Of a DNA stretch of 41,001 nucleotides, positions 1 to 8,102 are shown one piece after another (position 1 is the first letter of the stretch; each line of letters starts with the position of its first letter). Under the pieces are notes generated by a model. It was not told the origin of the DNA and did no database searches. It saw only the letters and a program-made list of their open reading frames with translations. Where the stretch lies: the NCBI GenBank assembly GCA_025352225.1, contig JANXTT010000044.1:1-41001 (forward strand), written 5' to 3'. The DNA is from Mucilaginibacter sp. (GTDB taxonomy: Bacteria; Bacteroidota; Bacteroidia; Sphingobacteriales; Sphingobacteriaceae). The translations under genes were made by a program, and so were the position numbers.

Positions 1-34
1 TGATGGACATATAGTTTAAACCTCAATTTAAAAG

Positions 35-481
35 CTACCCTCTCAACTTATCCAATAAACCGCTCAGGGTATCTGCTTCTTCTTCCGTCAGGCTATTTTT
101 TAAAATGTCTCTTGTTTTATACTCCAGGTCAATTTTAGCAAGTATCTCTAACCCTTCATCGCTAATGCGGATATCAACTGCGCGACGGTCTTTATTATTT
201 GTGCAGCGCGTTACCAGTTTCTTTTGCACCAACCGATCAACAATGCGTGAGGCATCAGACATTTTATCTATCATGCGTTCTTTTAACAGGTTTATAGTTG
301 CTGGTTTTGGGTATTGCCCCCTTAAAATGCGTAAAACATTAAATTGTTGCTGTGTAACATTATATTTTTCGAACTGGCCACGAAATAAATTGCCCAACCA
401 ACCATATGTATATAATATATTAACCACTACTTTGTGCAAGTTATCGTCAAACTTGCTTTGTATTTCCTTATCTATTTGCAT
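35..481 (-). CDS. MarR-family transcriptional regulator
   Basis: A 148-residue protein with the layout of MarR regulators: N-terminal helices (about 1-45), a winged helix-turn-helix (about 45-110) with a recognition-helix region around DKMSDASRIVDRL and a wing with NNKDRRAVDIRIS, then a C-terminal dimerisation helix. In the MarR family the DRR motif in the wing contacts DNA. The family are dimeric repressors or activators, often released by small phenolic ligands; the ligand here cannot be told. The ATG at 479-481 is a normal start. It lies 46 bp downstream of the DUF5522 gene on the same strand, so it could be the last gene of the coaE unit or have its own promoter. Its target is not evident. 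Confidence 0.88.
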   Translation of the reverse strand: MQIDKEIQSKFDDNLHKVVVNILYTYGWLGNLFRGQFEKYNVTQQQFNVLRILRGQYPKPATINLLKERMIDKMSDASRIVDRLVQKKLVTRCTNNKDRRAVDIRISDEGLEILAKIDLEYKTRDILKNSLTEEEADTLSGLLDKLRG

Positions 482-527
482 TTTTTACTGCTCAGTATTT
501 TGTAAAAAGTTTTTAAATATGAGTATA

Positions 528-686
528 TTATTTTGAATTACAATCCTGACCTTCGTCCTGCCCATAGTTCCAGGGGCAATGCAGGCATTCGTTTTCGCAG
601 CAAAACCCTCGTTCTAAATGGTAGGCTTCTGTAAAAACATAGTTGCCATCCTCGTTGATGTAGTAGTCTTTGTTTTTTTCTGCCAT
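528..686 (-). CDS. small Cys-rich DUF5522-like protein
   Basis: A 52-residue ORF starting at the ATG at 684-686 and ending with TAA at 528-530. The middle holds a Cys-rich patch CCENECLHCPW (Cys29, Cys30, Cys34, Cys37) plus a late Cys49, which suggests metal or iron-sulfur binding. The sequence resembles the short DUF5522 proteins of Bacteroidota, whose function is unknown to me. The start codon directly abuts the stop codon of the upstream exonuclease gene with no spacer, so translation is probably coupled. Confidence that it is a real gene comes from the conserved Cys pattern and the tight packing rather than from length. Confidence 0.72.
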   Translation of the reverse strand: MAEKNKDYYINEDGNYVFTEAYHLERGFCCENECLHCPWNYGQDEGQDCNSK

Positions 687-1625
687 TTATCTTAATATTT
701 TAACTTCAATAGTATCCGCAAAATAATTTTTCAAGTGTATTCCATCACCGTGTAGTGTCCATATTTGCTTTGGTTCAGTAAATTTAACACATTGCAAAAT
801 ATCGTTCCAATCCACATGGTCTGATATGAACAAGGTGTCTTGCTCGTTAGTTTGCAGGTTTTTCCATCCAGAGGCAAATAATCGTTTAACTCCTTTGGCA
901 TTAAAGTAACTTTCAAACGTAAACGGCGGTACAATATAAACATAATCAGCCTGATGTTTCATTAATTTGCGCCCATATATTTGATATTTACCCGGCGAAA
1001 AGCCAAACTTTTCGTACACCAGGTTAACAGGCATAATTCTATAATGAACTAACACGGTTTTTTGCGGGCACCAGGTGTTGATCAGCTTTATTAAACGCTG
1101 GCTTTTACCTAGTGCATACGCGCCCAATAAAATGTTAGTTTTAATTCCGTTTAATTTACCTATTTCGGTAATCGGATCGGGATGTTGTATTTGGGGGTTT
1201 GCAAAGGTGCTTTCGGTAATTAACACGTCGGCTTTAGCCCATTCAATAGGCTCGCAGGTATCATCAGGCTGCACTTTATAATCGCCGGTATAAAGATATT
1301 TTATGCCTTTATATTCCATTAAAACCTGTGCAGACCCTAACATGTGCCCGGCAGAGATTAAAGTGACTTGTACATCGCCCACCATAAAAACCTGATGGTA
1401 GGTTACCAGACAAAACTCGCGCGCGGCAGTTTTGCCGTAACGTAACTGCATAAATGCGGCGGTAGCTTGGGTACAATAAACTTGTGCACTGCCTGCAATG
1501 GCATGGTCGCCGTGGGCGTGTGATACAATTGCTGTTTTTACTGGCTGCTTAGGATCAAGATAAAAATCGGCATAACGGCAGTACAAACCATTGTCGTTAA
1601 AAATAATAAAGTCGGATAATATCAT
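687..1625 (-). CDS. metallo-beta-lactamase-fold exonuclease (ligase-associated exonuclease/YSH1-like)
   Basis: A 312-residue protein with the metallo-beta-lactamase Zn signature HAHGDH at residues 36-41, a downstream SAGHMLGSAQ with the next metal His, and TGDYK with the metal-bridging Asp. The segment ending in GAYALGKSQRL resembles the YALGKAQRL motif of the ligase-associated DNA exonucleases and the YSH1/CPSF-73 family. The likely role is nuclease activity on DNA or RNA in the cytosol; no signal peptide is seen. It overlaps coaE by four bases (stop of coaE within ATGA) and its stop is followed at once by the DUF5522 start, so it sits inside a translationally coupled unit. No DNA ligase gene is nearby, so an ATP-ligase partnership is not supported by local context. 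Confidence 0.8.
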   Translation of the reverse strand: MILSDFIIFNDNGLYCRYADFYLDPKQPVKTAIVSHAHGDHAIAGSAQVYCTQATAAFMQLRYGKTAAREFCLVTYHQVFMVGDVQVTLISAGHMLGSAQVLMEYKGIKYLYTGDYKVQPDDTCEPIEWAKADVLITESTFANPQIQHPDPITEIGKLNGIKTNILLGAYALGKSQRLIKLINTWCPQKTVLVHYRIMPVNLVYEKFGFSPGKYQIYGRKLMKHQADYVYIVPPFTFESYFNAKGVKRLFASGWKNLQTNEQDTLFISDHVDWNDILQCVKFTEPKQIWTLHGDGIHLKNYFADTIEVKILR

Positions 1626-2221
1626 TGAGCCTGGGCCAAAGTTAAAAAATGCTCATGTAAAGCCAGGATCTTAGGAATTACTAATTCGGTATCGTCATTA
1701 TTAATTACATAGTCGGCCATTTTTAATTTGAGCTCATCATCAAACTGTTTACTATTACGGCTCTCAACCTCGGCCTTTGTAATGCCATCCCGCGCTATTA
1801 CCCTGCTGATCCGCATTTGAAGCGGGGCATAAACCATAATAGTTTTATCGCACATTAAGTGTGCATTGCTTTCAAAAAGCAACGCGGCCTCTTTTAAAAT
1901 ATAAGAGGGTGTTTTAATTTGTGCAGCCCAAATATCAAATGCGCGAAATGTGGCCGGATGTACAATAGCGTTCAGTTTTGCCAGTTGATTAGCATCGTTA
2001 AAAACAATGTGGGCAATATATTTACGGTTAAGGCTACCATCATCAAAGTAGGCTTCATTGCCAAATGTTGATTTTATGGCATCCATTAAAATTGGATCTT
2101 CGGTCATTACTTTTTTGGCATGATCGTCGGCGTAAAAAACCGGAATACCCAATAGCTCAAATATTTTACTAATGGTACTTTTACCACTACCAATACCCCC
2201 TGTAATTCCAACTTTTAACAT
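1622..2221 (-). CDS. coaE: dephospho-CoA kinase
   Basis: CoaE phosphorylates the 3'-hydroxyl of the ribose of dephospho-CoA, the last step of coenzyme A synthesis, in the cytosol. The 199-residue length fits the family. The N-terminus carries the P-loop GITGGIGSGKS (residues 6-16), followed by the nucleotide-fold segment ending in FYADDHAK and the LIVHPxxF-type segment AIVHPATFRAF; the conserved KEAALLFES stretch is also present. The start ATG overlaps the stop codon of the ybbR-like gene by one base (TAATG) and its own stop overlaps the next ATG, so the three genes are tightly coupled. Confidence 0.95.
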   Translation of the reverse strand: MLKVGITGGIGSGKSTISKIFELLGIPVFYADDHAKKVMTEDPILMDAIKSTFGNEAYFDDGSLNRKYIAHIVFNDANQLAKLNAIVHPATFRAFDIWAAQIKTPSYILKEAALLFESNAHLMCDKTIMVYAPLQMRISRVIARDGITKAEVESRNSKQFDDELKLKMADYVINNDDTELVIPKILALHEHFLTLAQAQ

Positions 2222-3168
2222 TACTCTTTAATAATAAAATCCAGGTTTTGTGGCTGTATACTCACCAATTTACAAAACGGTGGAAAACGTATAAGTTTAA
2301 CGGGTAGTTGTTTATAACCATGATCTTTCCACAGGTCCAGATCTGCAACGGCTTCAAAAAAACGCTCGTTTGTTGCTGCATATTTATTTAAAGAAACTGT
2401 AAATATTATCTTTACTTTTTGAGGGAATATTTTAACATTATAATAACTTTTATTGTTAATGAGCTTCACGGGTAATTCCAGCGTTTTTTCGGTAAACTCA
2501 TCTACGGGAATTTCAACCCCTACCGATTTAGGGTAAATGCTCATGTTAGATTCTTTTACCCCCTGTAAGCGCACGTTTACATTGACTGAATCTTCTACAT
2601 CATTGAGTGTGAGCGAATCGGTTTTCCAAGCCGTAATTTTATTGATCACTTCCGCAGGGCCGCTCACTGTTACATAATCGGGCTTGATAACTATATTATC
2701 GGCAATGCCTTGTTGTTGTTTAAAGGTGATGTGGTATTGCAATTGAACTGGTACTCTTTTTACTGCCCGCGAAGAAAAATCAAAATATAAGGTATCAGGA
2801 TTGAAAGAAACGATTTGTTGATTAAGGCGGCGTTTGGCGTTAATTGCTTTTAATTGAGAATTAAGTAAGACATAGTTTTTATTATCAAGGCTTTTTAAAT
2901 CTACTACAATTTTTTTGTCGTCCATATTCATTTTGGAGAATAAGAGGTTCCAGCCGTTGCCCTGCACTATCGCATCAACTGTATCTGACTGTAACGACCT
3001 GAAAGACCGCTTTAAAGGAGGGTTGGTAAAGCTCACCAATGTTTTAATAGCATACTCGTACCTGTTTGACAGCATAGTTAACACCCAGGCTAAAAAGGCC
3101 AGAACCAGACAGGTAAAAAATACCGATAAACGCCTGCGCTCGCTTTTGGATAATTTGATTATTGCCAT
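2221..3168 (-). CDS. YbbR-like (CdaR-type) membrane protein
   Basis: A 315-residue protein with one N-terminal membrane segment (about 12-33) and a long extracytoplasmic part made of beta-rich repeats, as in YbbR domain proteins. Characteristic pieces are PVQLQYHITFKQQQGIAD followed by VTVSGPAEVINKITAWKTDSL, the usual YbbR 'specific strand, turn, V.GP...v..I' pattern. In Firmicutes, YbbR/CdaR proteins regulate the diadenylate cyclase CdaA; in Bacteroidota the role is less clear and no cyclase gene is adjacent here. It is the first gene of the ybbR-coaE-exonuclease-DUF5522 unit, starting about 70 bp after the yajC terminator. Confidence 0.82.
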   Translation of the reverse strand: MAIIKLSKSERRRLSVFFTCLVLAFLAWVLTMLSNRYEYAIKTLVSFTNPPLKRSFRSLQSDTVDAIVQGNGWNLLFSKMNMDDKKIVVDLKSLDNKNYVLLNSQLKAINAKRRLNQQIVSFNPDTLYFDFSSRAVKRVPVQLQYHITFKQQQGIADNIVIKPDYVTVSGPAEVINKITAWKTDSLTLNDVEDSVNVNVRLQGVKESNMSIYPKSVGVEIPVDEFTEKTLELPVKLINNKSYYNVKIFPQKVKIIFTVSLNKYAATNERFFEAVADLDLWKDHGYKQLPVKLIRFPPFCKLVSIQPQNLDFIIKE

Positions 3169-3180
3169 ATAACTTTAAAT

Positions 3181-3188
3181 CAAAATTA
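3181..3188 (-). promoter_or_regulatory. possible -7 promoter element for the ybbR-coaE unit
   Basis: On the minus strand this reads TAATTTTG, matching the Bacteroidota TAnnTTTG -7 element. No TTTG is found at the expected -33 distance. It lies between the yajC terminator and the ybbR-like start, where a new promoter would be needed, but it implies a leader of only about 6 nt. In AT-rich DNA a six-position match alone is weak evidence. Confidence 0.28.
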
Positions 3189-3234
3189 TAAATAAACTAA
3201 CCCTTTTATAATTTTAATGTTTGGTACGTTATTC

Positions 3235-3269
3235 AAAAAAAAAAGCTCCACCAGGTGAAGCTTTTTTTT
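3235..3269 (-). terminator. intrinsic terminator after yajC
   Basis: An imperfect hairpin, AAGCTTCACC paired with GGTGGAGCTT on the minus strand (one G-T pair), flanked by runs of eight to ten A on one side and T on the other. It sits 16 bp after the yajC stop and before the ybbR-like start, so it separates the two minus-strand units. Because both arms carry A/T runs it could work in either direction. Confidence 0.75.
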
Positions 3270-3284
3270 CGGGTATTGCATGCT

Positions 3285-3605
3285 TTAAGCTTTTTGAACT
3301 ACCGCGTTTAACACCTTTGATGCTTCTAACGATACCGCTGATTTATCGAAACGGATTTTTACACCATTATCAACTTCAATTAAAATGGTAATGTCATTAA
3401 TATCAACAACTTTACCATGTATACCAGCGGTGGTTACCACCTTATCGCCTTTTTTAAGCTCGTCGGCAAATTTTTTCTGGTCTTTTTGTTTTTTGATCTG
3501 CGGGCGTATCATAAAGAAATAAAATACTACTACGATCAACCCCATCATAATGAATTGGGTATATTGGCCGCTACCTCCTGCTTGTAATAAAATTGTTGAA
3601 ATCAT
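3285..3605 (-). CDS. yajC: preprotein translocase subunit YajC
   Basis: A 106-residue protein with one membrane helix (about 18-33) running into the family hallmark FYFFMIRPQIKKQKDQ, then a small cytoplasmic domain with GDKVVTTAGIHGKVVDI, which is the standard YajC pattern. YajC is an accessory of the SecYEG-SecDF translocase in the inner membrane. It is the last gene of the leucine dehydrogenase-nusB-DUF1573-yajC series and is followed by a hairpin terminator. The stretch is 21 bp from the DUF1573 gene. Confidence 0.95.
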   Translation of the reverse strand: MISTILLQAGGSGQYTQFIMMGLIVVVFYFFMIRPQIKKQKDQKKFADELKKGDKVVTTAGIHGKVVDINDITILIEVDNGVKIRFDKSAVSLEASKVLNAVVQKA

Positions 3606-3626
3606 TCTTATAAAATATTATGTTAT

Positions 3627-4052
3627 TTACTTTGTTTTTGGAACTATTACCTCGCCCACCAAATGCACCATGCTTTGGGCCGGGTTAGTGTTTCCGGTTA
3701 TGGTAATCATTTTATCTTGCAGGCCTTGTTTAGCTGCGCTGTGAAAAGTAACCTTTATTACGCCCGATTCTCCGGCCTGTACCGGTGCCTTTGGCCACTC
3801 TGGTTTGGTGCAGCCGCATGTGGCTACTGCATCGGTAATAATAAGTGGGGATTTACCTGTATTAGTGAAATTGAAATTATGCATTACCGAATCACCCTGT
3901 TTAATTTTACCAAAATCAAATTTTTCTTCTGTAAATTTGATTACAGGGGCGTTTGCCACATTAGTAGATGTAGCTGACGAAGTTGAATTATTTGATTGAT
4001 GGCAGGCTGCCAGCATTCCTATTGCTATAAGCGCTAAAAAAACTTTTTTCAT
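3627..4052 (-). CDS. DUF1573 lipoprotein
   Basis: A 141-residue protein with a lipoprotein signal peptide: MKKVFLALIAIGMLAAC with the lipobox LAAC and lipidated Cys17, followed by a Ser/Asn-rich tether. The rest matches DUF1573: FTEEKFDFGKIKQGDSVMHNF followed by TNTGKSPLIITDAVATCGCT and a late GNTNPAQSMVHLVGEV, an immunoglobulin-like beta sandwich with a conserved CGC motif. The function of DUF1573 proteins is unknown; they are common exported or lipid-anchored proteins of Bacteroidota. It sits 32 bp after nusB and 21 bp before yajC in the same unit. Confidence 0.88.
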   Translation of the reverse strand: MKKVFLALIAIGMLAACHQSNNSTSSATSTNVANAPVIKFTEEKFDFGKIKQGDSVMHNFNFTNTGKSPLIITDAVATCGCTKPEWPKAPVQAGESGVIKVTFHSAAKQGLQDKMITITGNTNPAQSMVHLVGEVIVPKTK

Positions 4053-4084
4053 TGACTAAACTAATTTTAAATAGATTATTTTTA

Positions 4085-5032
4085 TTATTCCATTAAGCCA
4101 CGGCCGGTTTTCCTAATCCTGCCTTCGCTTTTAAGCTCCGATAAAATTTTGTCTAAGATACCGTTTATAAATGAATTACTCTTTGGTGTGCTAAATTCCT
4201 TTGAAATTTCAAGGTATTCGTTAATGCTAACTTTTACCGGGATGGATGGAAAATACATAAACTCGGCCAATGCCAGTTTCATTAATAATGTATCCATTTG
4301 AGCAATACGTTCTGGCTCCCAATTCTGTGTTTTAGCGGTAATCATTTCCTGGAAACTTGCATCGTAACGAATGGTTTGTTGAAAAAGATTTATAATAAAC
4401 TCGCGGTCATCATCCCAATTTACAACAACATCAGCCAGTTTGTTTTTTTCGGGTTCGGCATAGGCAAAGTTTTTAAACGTTTTTGCGATTAATGCTTGCA
4501 GCACGTCGCGGTCAACCGGCCAGTAAATAAATTTGTCTTCAAAAACTTGTTCGGCTAATGACGATTTCAGGATCACTTTTTTGAATATGAACTTGATAAT
4601 ATCTTTATCTGAATGAACGTCATCATCCGTTTTTGCCAGATAAGCCGCGTAATCCGGCGAGTTTTTTAGTGTAGCAAATAATGATTTTGTAAGCTCAGGA
4701 TCAAAATCCCACAGCACTTTGTATTTTTTTATCCCGGCAAGGTAGGTTTTGTTTTTATTAAGCGAGGTAATAAAGGTGTTGCCCAGTATTTTTAAATTGG
4801 GTTTAAGGTCGGCCTCGGTTGGCAAATGTTTGTTTGCCCTGCCTACGGCGTCGATATCGGCATATTGTACAACTTCGTTGATGAGCGATAGCATCCAGAT
4901 GTACATTTCATCTACTTTATCAACACTTTGAATTAAAGATTTCTCGAACGATTTAATATCCTTTCGTTCGGATTGTTGGTAAGCATACAATGACTGTAAT
5001 ACTTTTACGCGCAGGTGCCTTCTGTTTAGCAT
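4085..5032 (-). CDS. nusB: transcription antitermination factor NusB, long form
   Basis: NusB binds boxA RNA with S10 (NusE) and helps antitermination on rRNA operons. The N-terminus MLNRRHLRVKVLQSLYAYQQ is the typical first NusB helix, and the C-terminal part (about 190-305), with MDTLLMKLALAEFMYFPSIPVKVSINEYLEISKEFS split around the conserved E-x-x-x-x-P-x-x-V-x-I-N-E-x-x-E motif, is the best conserved part of the fold. At 315 residues it is about twice the length of the E. coli protein; such long forms with a central helical insert are usual in Bacteroidota. It lies 53 bp downstream of the leucine dehydrogenase gene. Confidence 0.93.
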   Translation of the reverse strand: MLNRRHLRVKVLQSLYAYQQSERKDIKSFEKSLIQSVDKVDEMYIWMLSLINEVVQYADIDAVGRANKHLPTEADLKPNLKILGNTFITSLNKNKTYLAGIKKYKVLWDFDPELTKSLFATLKNSPDYAAYLAKTDDDVHSDKDIIKFIFKKVILKSSLAEQVFEDKFIYWPVDRDVLQALIAKTFKNFAYAEPEKNKLADVVVNWDDDREFIINLFQQTIRYDASFQEMITAKTQNWEPERIAQMDTLLMKLALAEFMYFPSIPVKVSINEYLEISKEFSTPKSNSFINGILDKILSELKSEGRIRKTGRGLME

Positions 5033-5085
5033 GTGGTAAGAACGGTTTTGGGTTTATATAACCCGGTTTAAAAAATGTATTATAT

Positions 5086-6174
5086 TTAATATGATGTTTT
5101 AATTTTTTTTATGTCTGCTATTCTCTTTTCGGCAATTTTATTAGCGGCCTCAATAGTAGAAATGTTTTCTGCTTTAGAAAGTTTCAATACATTGCGGATA
5201 GCGTCGTAGATGTTTTCGGTTAAATGCATGGTTCGTTTTTTACTAAAACCGGCTATTTCCGAATAGCAATTTATTAATCCACCAGCACTAATCACATAAT
5301 CAGGCGCATATAAAATACCTTTCTCTAACAACAAGCTACCATGAATTTGTTCGTCTTCTAATTGATTATTGGCAGAGCCCGCAATTATAGAACATTTTAA
5401 TTTGCTAATAGTTTCGGTGTTAATAGTTGCCCCTAAAGCGCAGGGCGCATAAATATCAACATCGAGGTCAAATATACTATTATGTGCAACAGCCTGGGCG
5501 CCATATTTTTTTGCTACCCTGCCAAGGCGTTCTTCGTCAATATCAGATATATAAACTTTGGCATTTTCGTCGCGGAGAAGTTTTACCAAATTTTCGCCCA
5601 CATGGCCTGTACCTTGTACCGCTACAGATTTGCCTGCCAGGTTATCATTACCATATAACTCTTTTAAACAGCCCTTAATACCCATGTAAACACCGCGCGC
5701 CGCTACTGGCGTTGGATCGCCGCTACCACCTATACTTTCGGGTATGCCGGTTACGTGCTGGGTTTCCATCCTGATATATTCCATATCGCGGGTATTGGTA
5801 CCAAGGTCTTCGGCAGTAATAAACTCACCATTCAGGTTTTTAATAAATTTACCATACATGCGTAGTAAAGCCTCGGTTTTATCCCGCCTGGAATCGCCTA
5901 TAATAACGGCAGAACCTCCACCCAGGTTTAGCCCGGTAATGGCCGCCTTATAAGTCATGCTGCGCGAAAGGCGCAAAACATCCTTAAGGGCATCCTGCTC
6001 GGTTTTATAGGGCCACATGCGGGTGCCGCCAAGTGCGGGGCCCAGGGTTGTATCATGTATAGCAATAATGGCTTTGAGCCCTGTTGCCTCATCATTACAA
6101 TAAACAACTTTTTTATGGCCAAAAACATTTAGCTGGCTAAATACTGATGTGGCGTTAGTGGTTTGCGATGACAT
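5086..6174 (-). CDS. Leu/Glu/Phe/Val dehydrogenase family protein with altered active site
   Basis: The family oxidatively deaminates branched-chain amino acids with NAD. The sequence aligns end to end with leucine dehydrogenases: MTYKAA (Lys76, substrate carboxylate), LNLGGG, TAEDLGT (Asp123), then a Rossmann domain with VQGTGHVGENL. Where the family has the catalytic Lys in GGGKxVIIGD, this protein has Ser88 (GGGSAVIIGD; codon TCT read on the minus strand). That could reduce or change activity. The open frame extends to a TTG at 6202-6204, but I chose the ATG at 6172-6174 because the family N-terminus fits MSSQTT... and a -7 element overlaps the upstream TTG. The length from this ATG is 362 residues. 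Confidence 0.85.
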   Translation of the reverse strand: MSSQTTNATSVFSQLNVFGHKKVVYCNDEATGLKAIIAIHDTTLGPALGGTRMWPYKTEQDALKDVLRLSRSMTYKAAITGLNLGGGSAVIIGDSRRDKTEALLRMYGKFIKNLNGEFITAEDLGTNTRDMEYIRMETQHVTGIPESIGGSGDPTPVAARGVYMGIKGCLKELYGNDNLAGKSVAVQGTGHVGENLVKLLRDENAKVYISDIDEERLGRVAKKYGAQAVAHNSIFDLDVDIYAPCALGATINTETISKLKCSIIAGSANNQLEDEQIHGSLLLEKGILYAPDYVISAGGLINCYSEIAGFSKKRTMHLTENIYDAIRNVLKLSKAENISTIEAANKIAEKRIADIKKIKTSY

Positions 6175-6201
6175 GTTTTTACTAGCAGTAGGTTGATGGC
6201 A

Positions 6202-6209
6202 CAAAAATA
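6202..6209 (-). promoter_or_regulatory. possible -7 element of the dehydrogenase gene
   Basis: The minus strand reads TATTTTTG, a match to TAnnTTTG, about 28 bp upstream of the ATG at 6174. A transcript starting about 7 nt further on would exclude the alternative TTG start. No TTTG occurs at the ideal -33 spacing, so support is partial. Confidence 0.35.
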
Positions 6210-6636
6210 GGCTTTTTTTTATTAATGGGTGGTCTTGTTATTAAATATTACCATGTGTGGATAACAGGCATCCCTTTCTACGTGATAATATAGGATAATG
6301 ATACGATTACAAGTTTGGATAAGGTGTTTTTAATAATTATTCAGAATAAGGCTATTGCCGCAAAAAGTGCTGAGCGTTTTTAATGCAAACGCGATTGCCA
6401 CCTCAATATTTTGTCAGATAGGCCTCCTTTTTCTGATCGCTTTAGGCAATAATCATGGAGTGAGCAAGCTGGTTATCCGGATAGTTTAAAACGGTGATTT
6501 TTAACTCCTGAAAAGTTATTTATAAGTTATTAAATTTAATTATTGTGGTGTTTTTTATATTATTAAATAATTATTTATCATATTATGAAGATGTGACGTT
6601 TCGGATATTAAATTAAAAAAATAAATACTATTTTTA
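6210..6636. other. gene-free AT-rich divergent intergenic region
   Basis: Between the divergent dehydrogenase and subtilase genes there are about 580 bp without a convincing ORF on either strand. Apart from the promoter at 6637-6667 and the weak -7 element at 6202-6209, I see no clear hairpin, repeat or RNA gene. The last 250 bp before the promoter are strikingly AT-rich. Confidence 0.6.
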
Positions 6637-6667
6637 TTTGATTTAATAAAAACAACTATTAGATTTG
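6637..6667 (+). promoter_or_regulatory. consensus Bacteroidota promoter of the nine-gene operon
   Basis: TTTG at 6637-6640, exactly 19 bases, then TAGATTTG at 6660-6667. This is a full match to the Bacteroidota primary-sigma consensus TTTG-N19-TAnnTTTG. Transcription would start near 6673-6676, giving a leader of about 110 nt before the GTG start of the subtilase gene at 6786. Confidence 0.72.
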
Positions 6668-6785
6668 ATACACCCTATTGCATTTATTCTTCTCTAATTG
6701 GCATCCAATTTTTATTATTCCTATATAATAATTATAAACCAGTACATATAATTAATCTGTAATATATATTTAAAACGCTATTGCT

Positions 6786-8090
6786 GTGAAAGAGCACGTT
6801 GTTATCAAAATAAAACCCAGTACGCTGATTATGATACCAGCATGCATTCCTTATTGGGAGGATTTTATAACGGATAAAAGCATTGTAATAGAAAAATTTG
6901 AACCAGCATTAGATCGGATATTCTTACAGGCCGGATTTAAGTTTTGGGTAACAAGGCAGTACAAGCCACACAAACATACCTGGAGTTACGAAGAAATTTT
7001 GTCGGGGTTTCATCTAACATTCCGGATTATTTTACAAGAAGATGGTGAACTGCCCGATACGCTAATTAACCAAATCAGAAGATTGCCTTTTGTTGATTAT
7101 ATCCACGGTATTATTGTTGGAACATCGCATATCCCGGTTATGGACGTATCCACATCATTAATGTACCCTGCTGATGATGTTGCTAAACTAATATATCTGC
7201 AATACGCTAAAGAATGGACAAAAGGCACAAAAGGAATTAAACTGGCTGTACTTGATACCGGAATTGATATACACCACCCAGAGTTTAGGGGTAAAATTAT
7301 CCAGCATAAAGACTTTGTTAATTTAAAAGGATTAGACACATCTGATTTTATTGGAGAGGTTAGCGGTTTAGATGATTCGTATGAAGACAAGGTGGGGCAT
7401 GGAACGCATGTAACAGGTATAATGGCCGCAAATGGCCTTAATATGAATGAAGGTATAGCGCCGGACTGCAGCATATTATCGTGCAGGGTACTGGCGCCTA
7501 TGAAAAGTGGCAATCACGTTGTAGGCGCAGGCATTGTAGATAATATTAACAATGGAATTAAATGGGCGGTAGATAACGGAGCCGACGTGATCAATATGAG
7601 CCTGGGTATAAAGCATAGTGGAGGAGGGTTGCCACACGAAGACGTTGTTAAATACGCTATCAATAAAAACGTTACAATCGTTGCCGCTAGTGGTAACGAC
7701 GGCACACAGGAGATGTATTACCCGGCAGCATTAAATGGTGTAATAGCTGTTGGAGCGGTTGATTTAACCGGGCAGGTAACCAGCTTTACATCATATGGGG
7801 CTCCTATTACTTTAGTAGCACCCGGATACCATATATACAGCTCATTTCCAGATGGTAAATATGCTTACCTATCCGGAACATCGCAGGCTTCGCCCTTTGT
7901 AAGTGGGTCAATCGGGTTAATGAAATCGTTTGCGCTGGAAAAAGGCGTTAAGCTATCCAACAAACAAATTAATTATATACTGAGAAACACTTCAGACAGG
8001 CTTACAGATAAAGTGCGCGATGTAAGGTCTGGTTTTGGGTTACTCAATCTGGCTGATTCATTCAAATTATTAAACAATATATTATCCTAA
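6786..8090 (+). CDS. leaderless S8 (subtilisin-like) serine protease
   Basis: A 434-residue subtilase with the full catalytic set: Asp157 in LAVLDTGID, His205 in GHGTHVTG, oxyanion Asn304 in ASGNDG, and Ser366 in SGTSQASPF. Residues 1-145 form an N-terminal domain; the part around FHLTFRIILQEDGELPDTL may be an inhibitor-I9-like pro-domain, but this is a guess. There is no signal peptide or membrane segment, which is unusual because most subtilases are exported. The start is GTG at 6786; a later in-frame ATG (Met17) is possible. It is the first gene of the operon, 12 bp before the next. A role in maturing the other operon products, or as an effector protease, is inference. Confidence 0.93.
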   Translation: MKEHVVIKIKPSTLIMIPACIPYWEDFITDKSIVIEKFEPALDRIFLQAGFKFWVTRQYKPHKHTWSYEEILSGFHLTFRIILQEDGELPDTLINQIRRLPFVDYIHGIIVGTSHIPVMDVSTSLMYPADDVAKLIYLQYAKEWTKGTKGIKLAVLDTGIDIHHPEFRGKIIQHKDFVNLKGLDTSDFIGEVSGLDDSYEDKVGHGTHVTGIMAANGLNMNEGIAPDCSILSCRVLAPMKSGNHVVGAGIVDNINNGIKWAVDNGADVINMSLGIKHSGGGLPHEDVVKYAINKNVTIVAASGNDGTQEMYYPAALNGVIAVGAVDLTGQVTSFTSYGAPITLVAPGYHIYSSFPDGKYAYLSGTSQASPFVSGSIGLMKSFALEKGVKLSNKQINYILRNTSDRLTDKVRDVRSGFGLLNLADSFKLLNNILS

Positions 8091-8102
8091 ATACTCAATT
8101 CA

